Assembly (NCBI GenBank): GCA_947623205.1
Contig: CANQGM010000001.1
Span: 62,001 to 126,000 of the forward strand
DNA length: 64,000 nucleotides
Source of the DNA: an uncultured Clostridia bacterium
GTDB taxonomy: Bacteria > Bacillota > Clostridia > Oscillospirales > Acutalibacteraceae
Direction of reading: 5' to 3'
The number at the start of each line of letters is the position of its first letter. The stretch's first letter is position 1. Made by a program: the position numbers and the translations under genes. The notes below the pieces were generated by a model. That model searched no databases. It worked only from the letters and a program-made list of their open reading frames with translations, and was not told the origin of the DNA. Positions 61,432-64,000 of the stretch are shown here, piece by piece.

Positions 61432-62370
61432 TTATCTACCTTTCATTTTAATGTATTTTTTGCCAATAAATTTATCAAGTAAATTTATCTCATCAACTTG
61501 TTTTGATAGGTCACTAACTAACAAACTTATATAGTTTTGTGTTATATCTAAGCTGCTGTGTCCTAATAATCGAGATAATGTAACTACATTACCGCCGTTA
61601 ATTATCCACTGTTTAGCAAATGTGTGTCTATAACGGTGTAGACCTGTTGTTTCAATTCCTCGCTGCTTATTATAGCGATACAGCATATTGTAACAAGTGC
61701 TTTTTAACAGCTTCTGTCCGTATACGTTACAGAATAACCAATCGTCTTTATTGTGGTGATGTCTGTATCTTAAAAACTCACTTAGAATATTTATTACAGA
61801 TTGATTCAGCGGTACTAATAACGGTTTGCGTGTTTTAGTTACACGAATATTCAGATAATTATTATCAAAATCAATATCACAAACTTTTAGTTCCATAAGG
61901 CTATGTTGTCTTATACCTGTACTAAATAGCAAACAAGTTATGACCCATGCTTGATATTCACTAAAAGAACATTGCTTTATATTTGGCTTTTTGAGCAGGC
62001 TTTTTAACTCTTGGTCTGTGTATGTTTCTACCGGTGCTTTGTCTACCTTGATACTTTGCATTTTAAAGGGCGTTAAATACTCGTTTAGCATTAAATAATG
62101 CAGAATAGTTATCAAGTCACGAAGATAAGAGTTAATGCTAACATCATTGGTTAAACGCTCTCTTAAATAAACAACATAGGCATTGTACATAGTTTGATTT
62201 AGCTGATTAAGCGGCAAGTCCGCATCGAAGAATTTGAAAAACTGGTTGCAGCTTTGGCGATAATGTTCAATAGTTGCATCTCTTAAATTACGCTGTCGGC
62301 AATTCTGAATATAAAGCTCGCAGCCATCACTAAAAGTCAGCTCTATCTGACTTATCTTTAATCTTTGCAC
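61432..62370 (-). CDS. int: Tyrosine recombinase (integrase)
   Basis: Phage-type integrase of about 312 aa from GTG 62370 (GGTGGTG upstream; no better ATG). The N-terminal SAM-like DNA-binding domain covers about 1-100. Catalytic residues are seen as Arg in STGIRQHSL, Lys in VTKTRKPLLVP, HRYRH with the His/Arg pair, LGHSSLDIT and the nucleophile Tyr in QNYISL. It sits 113 bp from the right 90-bp repeat, the normal position for the enzyme that integrates the element there. A terminator stands directly before it. Confidence 0.94.
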   Translation of the reverse strand: MQRLKISQIELTFSDGCELYIQNCRQRNLRDATIEHYRQSCNQFFKFFDADLPLNQLNQTMYNAYVVYLRERLTNDVSINSYLRDLITILHYLMLNEYLTPFKMQSIKVDKAPVETYTDQELKSLLKKPNIKQCSFSEYQAWVITCLLFSTGIRQHSLMELKVCDIDFDNNYLNIRVTKTRKPLLVPLNQSVINILSEFLRYRHHHNKDDWLFCNVYGQKLLKSTCYNMLYRYNKQRGIETTGLHRYRHTFAKQWIINGGNVVTLSRLLGHSSLDITQNYISLLVSDLSKQVDEINLLDKFIGKKYIKMKGR

Positions 62371-62386
62371 ATCTAAACACCACCAT

Positions 62387-62434
62387 AAAAAAAATAGACA
62401 CATCATCAGGTTAAAACTCTGAATAATGTGTCTA
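62387..62434 (-). terminator. Element-borne terminator between the host gene and the integrase
   Basis: Minus-strand stem TAGACACAT (62426-62434) with ATGTGTCTA (62395-62403) followed by eight T (62387-62394). It ends the GGGtGRT transcript 45 bp after its new stop codon, and it stands in the leader of the integrase gene. Confidence 0.88.
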
Positions 62435-62478
62435 CTTTAATTTCAGCTATTCAATCAATCGACTGCCGTAAAAAGTCT

Positions 62479-63480
62479 TTATTTCATACCCTCATAAACG
62501 GCAACAGCGCAGGCAACCGTTGCGCCTACCATCGGGTTGTTGCCCATACCGATAAGTCCCATCATTTCAACGTGAGCCGGAACAGATGACGAACCTGCAA
62601 ACTGAGCGTCGCCGTGCATTCTGCCCATTGAGTCTGTCAGGCCGTAAGAGGCAGGGCCGGCAGCCATATTGTCGGGATGAAGCGTACGGCCTGTGCCGCC
62701 GCCCGAAGCAACAGAAAAATACTTAACTCCGTTTTCATTAGCCCATTTTTTGTATGTACCTGCAACAAGGTGCTGGAAACGTGTTGGGTTGGTAGAGTTT
62801 CCTGTAATTGATACGCCGACATTTTCTTTCTGCATAATTGCAACGCCTTCACGAACGTCATCCGCACCGTAGCAGCGAACAGCGGCTCTTTCGCCGTCTG
62901 AAAAGGCGGTTTCTTCAACAATTTTGAGCTCCGAGGTAAAATAATCAAATTCTGTTTTTACATATGTAAATCCGTTGATTCTTGAAATAATGTAAGCCGC
63001 GTCCTTGCCAAGTCCGTTAAGTATTACTCTGAGCGGCTCTTTTCTTGCCTTGTTTGCGTTGCGCGCAATACCTATTGCACCCTCGGCAGCGGCAAAGCTC
63101 TCGTGTCCTGCAAGAAATGCAAAGCATTTTGTTTCATCTTTCAAAAGCATTGCACCCAAATTACCGTGACCGCGGCCAACGTTTCTTTGTTCTGCAACCG
63201 AACCCGGAATGCAGAATGCTTCAAGACCTATACCGATAGCCTCTGCGGCGTCGGCAGCAGTTGTTACGCCTTTTTTAATTGCAACCGCGCAGCCGAGTGT
63301 ATAGGCCCATCCGGCATTTTCAAATGCAATAGGCTGAACTCCCTTTACTATGTCATAAGGGTCAAATCCCTTATCATTACATATTTGTCTTGCCTCTTCA
63401 AGACTTGCAATACCGTACTCGGCAAGGCACTTCTCAATTTTAGGCATTCTTCTATCCATACTTTCAAATGTTACTGCCAT
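62479..63480 (-). CDS. GGGtGRT protein
   Basis: Conserved clostridial protein of 333 aa named for its motif, here SGGGTGRTLHPDN. The function is unproven; it always accompanies a NifU-like scaffold protein, as here (20 bp downstream of it). Glycine-rich nucleotide-like loops (GRGHGNLGAM, ASGGGTGRT) are visible. The last 30 codons are supplied by the integrated element, changing the end from GMKK to GMK. Reading frame and length are otherwise unaffected. Confidence 0.92.
   Translation of the reverse strand: MAVTFESMDRRMPKIEKCLAEYGIASLEEARQICNDKGFDPYDIVKGVQPIAFENAGWAYTLGCAVAIKKGVTTAADAAEAIGIGLEAFCIPGSVAEQRNVGRGHGNLGAMLLKDETKCFAFLAGHESFAAAEGAIGIARNANKARKEPLRVILNGLGKDAAYIISRINGFTYVKTEFDYFTSELKIVEETAFSDGERAAVRCYGADDVREGVAIMQKENVGVSITGNSTNPTRFQHLVAGTYKKWANENGVKYFSVASGGGTGRTLHPDNMAAGPASYGLTDSMGRMHGDAQFAGSSSVPAHVEMMGLIGMGNNPMVGATVACAVAVYEGMK
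62483..62572. repeat. Right 90-bp direct repeat (attachment site), inside the GGGtGRT gene
   Basis: Identical to 54330-54419. It encodes the last 29 or so codons of the host gene, so integration leaves the gene intact. Confidence 0.95.
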
Positions 63481-63500
63481 TGTTGCGTCCTCCTTACCGA

Positions 63501-64000
63501 TTATTCTTCACGCGGGTCTATGTACTTGGCTGCGCCGTCAAAACGACCGTACTGACCTATGTTGTTTTTATATGCTTCATTTGGCTCAACTCCGTGACGA
63601 ATATCCTCAAGCATTTTGCCAAGCTTTACAAACTGATATCCGATAACCTCGTCATTTTCATCAAGAGCAGTTTTAATAACATAACCTTCGGCCATTTCCA
63701 TATAGCGAACGCCCTTGGCGTTGGTGCTGTACATTGTACCCACCTGTGAACGCAGACCTTTGCCGAGGTCCTCCATACCTGCTCCAATCGGGAGGCCGCC
63801 TTCCGAAAATGCCGTTTGGCTTCTTCCGTAAGCGAGCTGTTCAAAAATGTTTCTCATTGCCGTGTTGATAGCGTCGCACACAAGGTCTGTGTTAAGACAC
63901 TCAAGCAGAGTCTTATTTGGCAGTATTTCGGCAGCCATTGCCGCTGAATGGGTCATACCCGAGCAGCCGATTGTTTCAACCAATGCCTCTTGAACTATAC
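63501..64000 (-). CDS. NifU-like iron-sulfur scaffold protein, 5' end beyond the window
   Basis: Partial gene, at least 166 codons, cut by the right edge. It reads ETIGCSGMTHSAAMAAEIL, NTDLVCDAINTAMR, GRSQTAFSEGGLPIGAGMEDLGKGLRSQVG, which is the NifU_N-type protein found before the GGGtGRT gene in Clostridia. The cysteines in GCSG and LVCD could hold a metal cluster. A role in Fe-S assembly is assumed from the family. Confidence 0.88.
   Translation of the reverse strand, partial: IVQEALVETIGCSGMTHSAAMAAEILPNKTLLECLNTDLVCDAINTAMRNIFEQLAYGRSQTAFSEGGLPIGAGMEDLGKGLRSQVGTMYSTNAKGVRYMEMAEGYVIKTALDENDEVIGYQFVKLGKMLEDIRHGVEPNEAYKNNIGQYGRFDGAAKYIDPREE

Larger units (their letters stand above)
54330..62572. 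mobile_element. Integrated mobile element of about 8.15 kb in the 3' end of the GGGtGRT gene
   Basis: Bounded by perfect 90-bp repeats and carrying a tyrosine integrase next to the right repeat and a serine recombinase next to the left one. Between them lie a P-loop ATPase/helicase, an HTH-HNH protein, four tiny proteins, one unknown plus-strand gene and a 1.3-kb repeat-rich non-coding region. No relaxase, conjugation, phage structural, resistance or toxin gene was recognised. Composition is more AT-rich than the chromosome around it. It could be a plasmid-like integrative element, a satellite that uses a helper's machinery, or a deleted remnant of something larger. Confidence 0.88.

Noticed and set aside
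1..64000. tRNA, rRNA and riboswitch genes
   Set aside because: I looked for cloverleaf-like and conserved rRNA sequence in the gaps between genes and found none that I could support; a covariance-model search would be needed to exclude small RNAs.

Overview
The window is chromosomal DNA from an AT-rich, anaerobic, spore-forming Gram-positive bacterium, most likely a gut Clostridia of the Oscillospirales/Ruminococcaceae type. The evidence is spoVAC, a sortase, a glycyl radical enzyme with its activase, split transketolase subunits, a GGGtGRT/NifU-like gene pair, strong AGGAGG-type ribosome sites and a starch-binding-like module. No rRNA, tRNA or CRISPR array was seen.

Layout. (1) 1-10.5 kb is housekeeping: gltX (partial), secA, a PBP transpeptidase, an FHA-SEDS fusion and fba on the minus strand, then an HtrA-type protease on the plus strand. 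(2) 10.5-39.8 kb is one very long minus-strand surface-polysaccharide (capsule/EPS) locus. It starts with a promoter near 39.8 kb and cpsC/cpsD/initiating sugar transferase, and ends with glf. It holds a GDP-D-glycero-D-manno-heptose module (hddA, hddC-gmhB fusion, gmhA) plus a GDP-sugar 4,6-dehydratase; a dTDP-deoxysugar module (rmlA, rmlB, rmlC-like, 2,3-dehydratase, Gfo/Idh reductase, SDR) that fits a 2,6-dideoxyhexose; UDP-galactofuranose synthesis with a matching GlfT-like transferase; Wzy, Wzx, five further transferases or transferase-like proteins, and several O-acetyltransferases. A glycyl radical enzyme and its activase flank the Wzx flippase. Five G tracts of 6-9 bases lie in coding sequence between 12.6 and 23.4 kb. 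Two coincide with frameshifts, which suggests slipped-strand phase variation or, alternatively, consensus errors. Several gene remnants and a duplicated transferase 3' end show that the locus is mosaic.

(3) 40.2-54.2 kb returns to core genes: a divergent XRE regulator, then an iscS-like gene, thiI, an unusual sortase B, a CinA-like protein and an EctB-like aminotransferase in one gene string; spoVAC; an AGCS amino-acid symporter with an inserted CBM26-like module; a HAD phosphatase; trxA-trxB; split transketolase; and coaX.

(4) 54.33-62.57 kb is an integrated mobile element of about 8.15 kb. It is bounded by perfect 90-bp direct repeats that duplicate the 3' end of the GGGtGRT gene. It encodes a tyrosine integrase at the right end, a serine recombinase at the left end, a P-loop ATPase/helicase, an HTH-HNH protein, several tiny proteins (one with an EF-hand loop) and a 1.3-kb non-coding region with iteron-like repeats and palindromes. 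The element rebuilds the end of the host gene, supplies a new terminator, and leaves the host gene's old 3' end and terminator stranded 8 kb away. (5) 62.48-64 kb carries the GGGtGRT gene and the partial NifU-like gene upstream of it.
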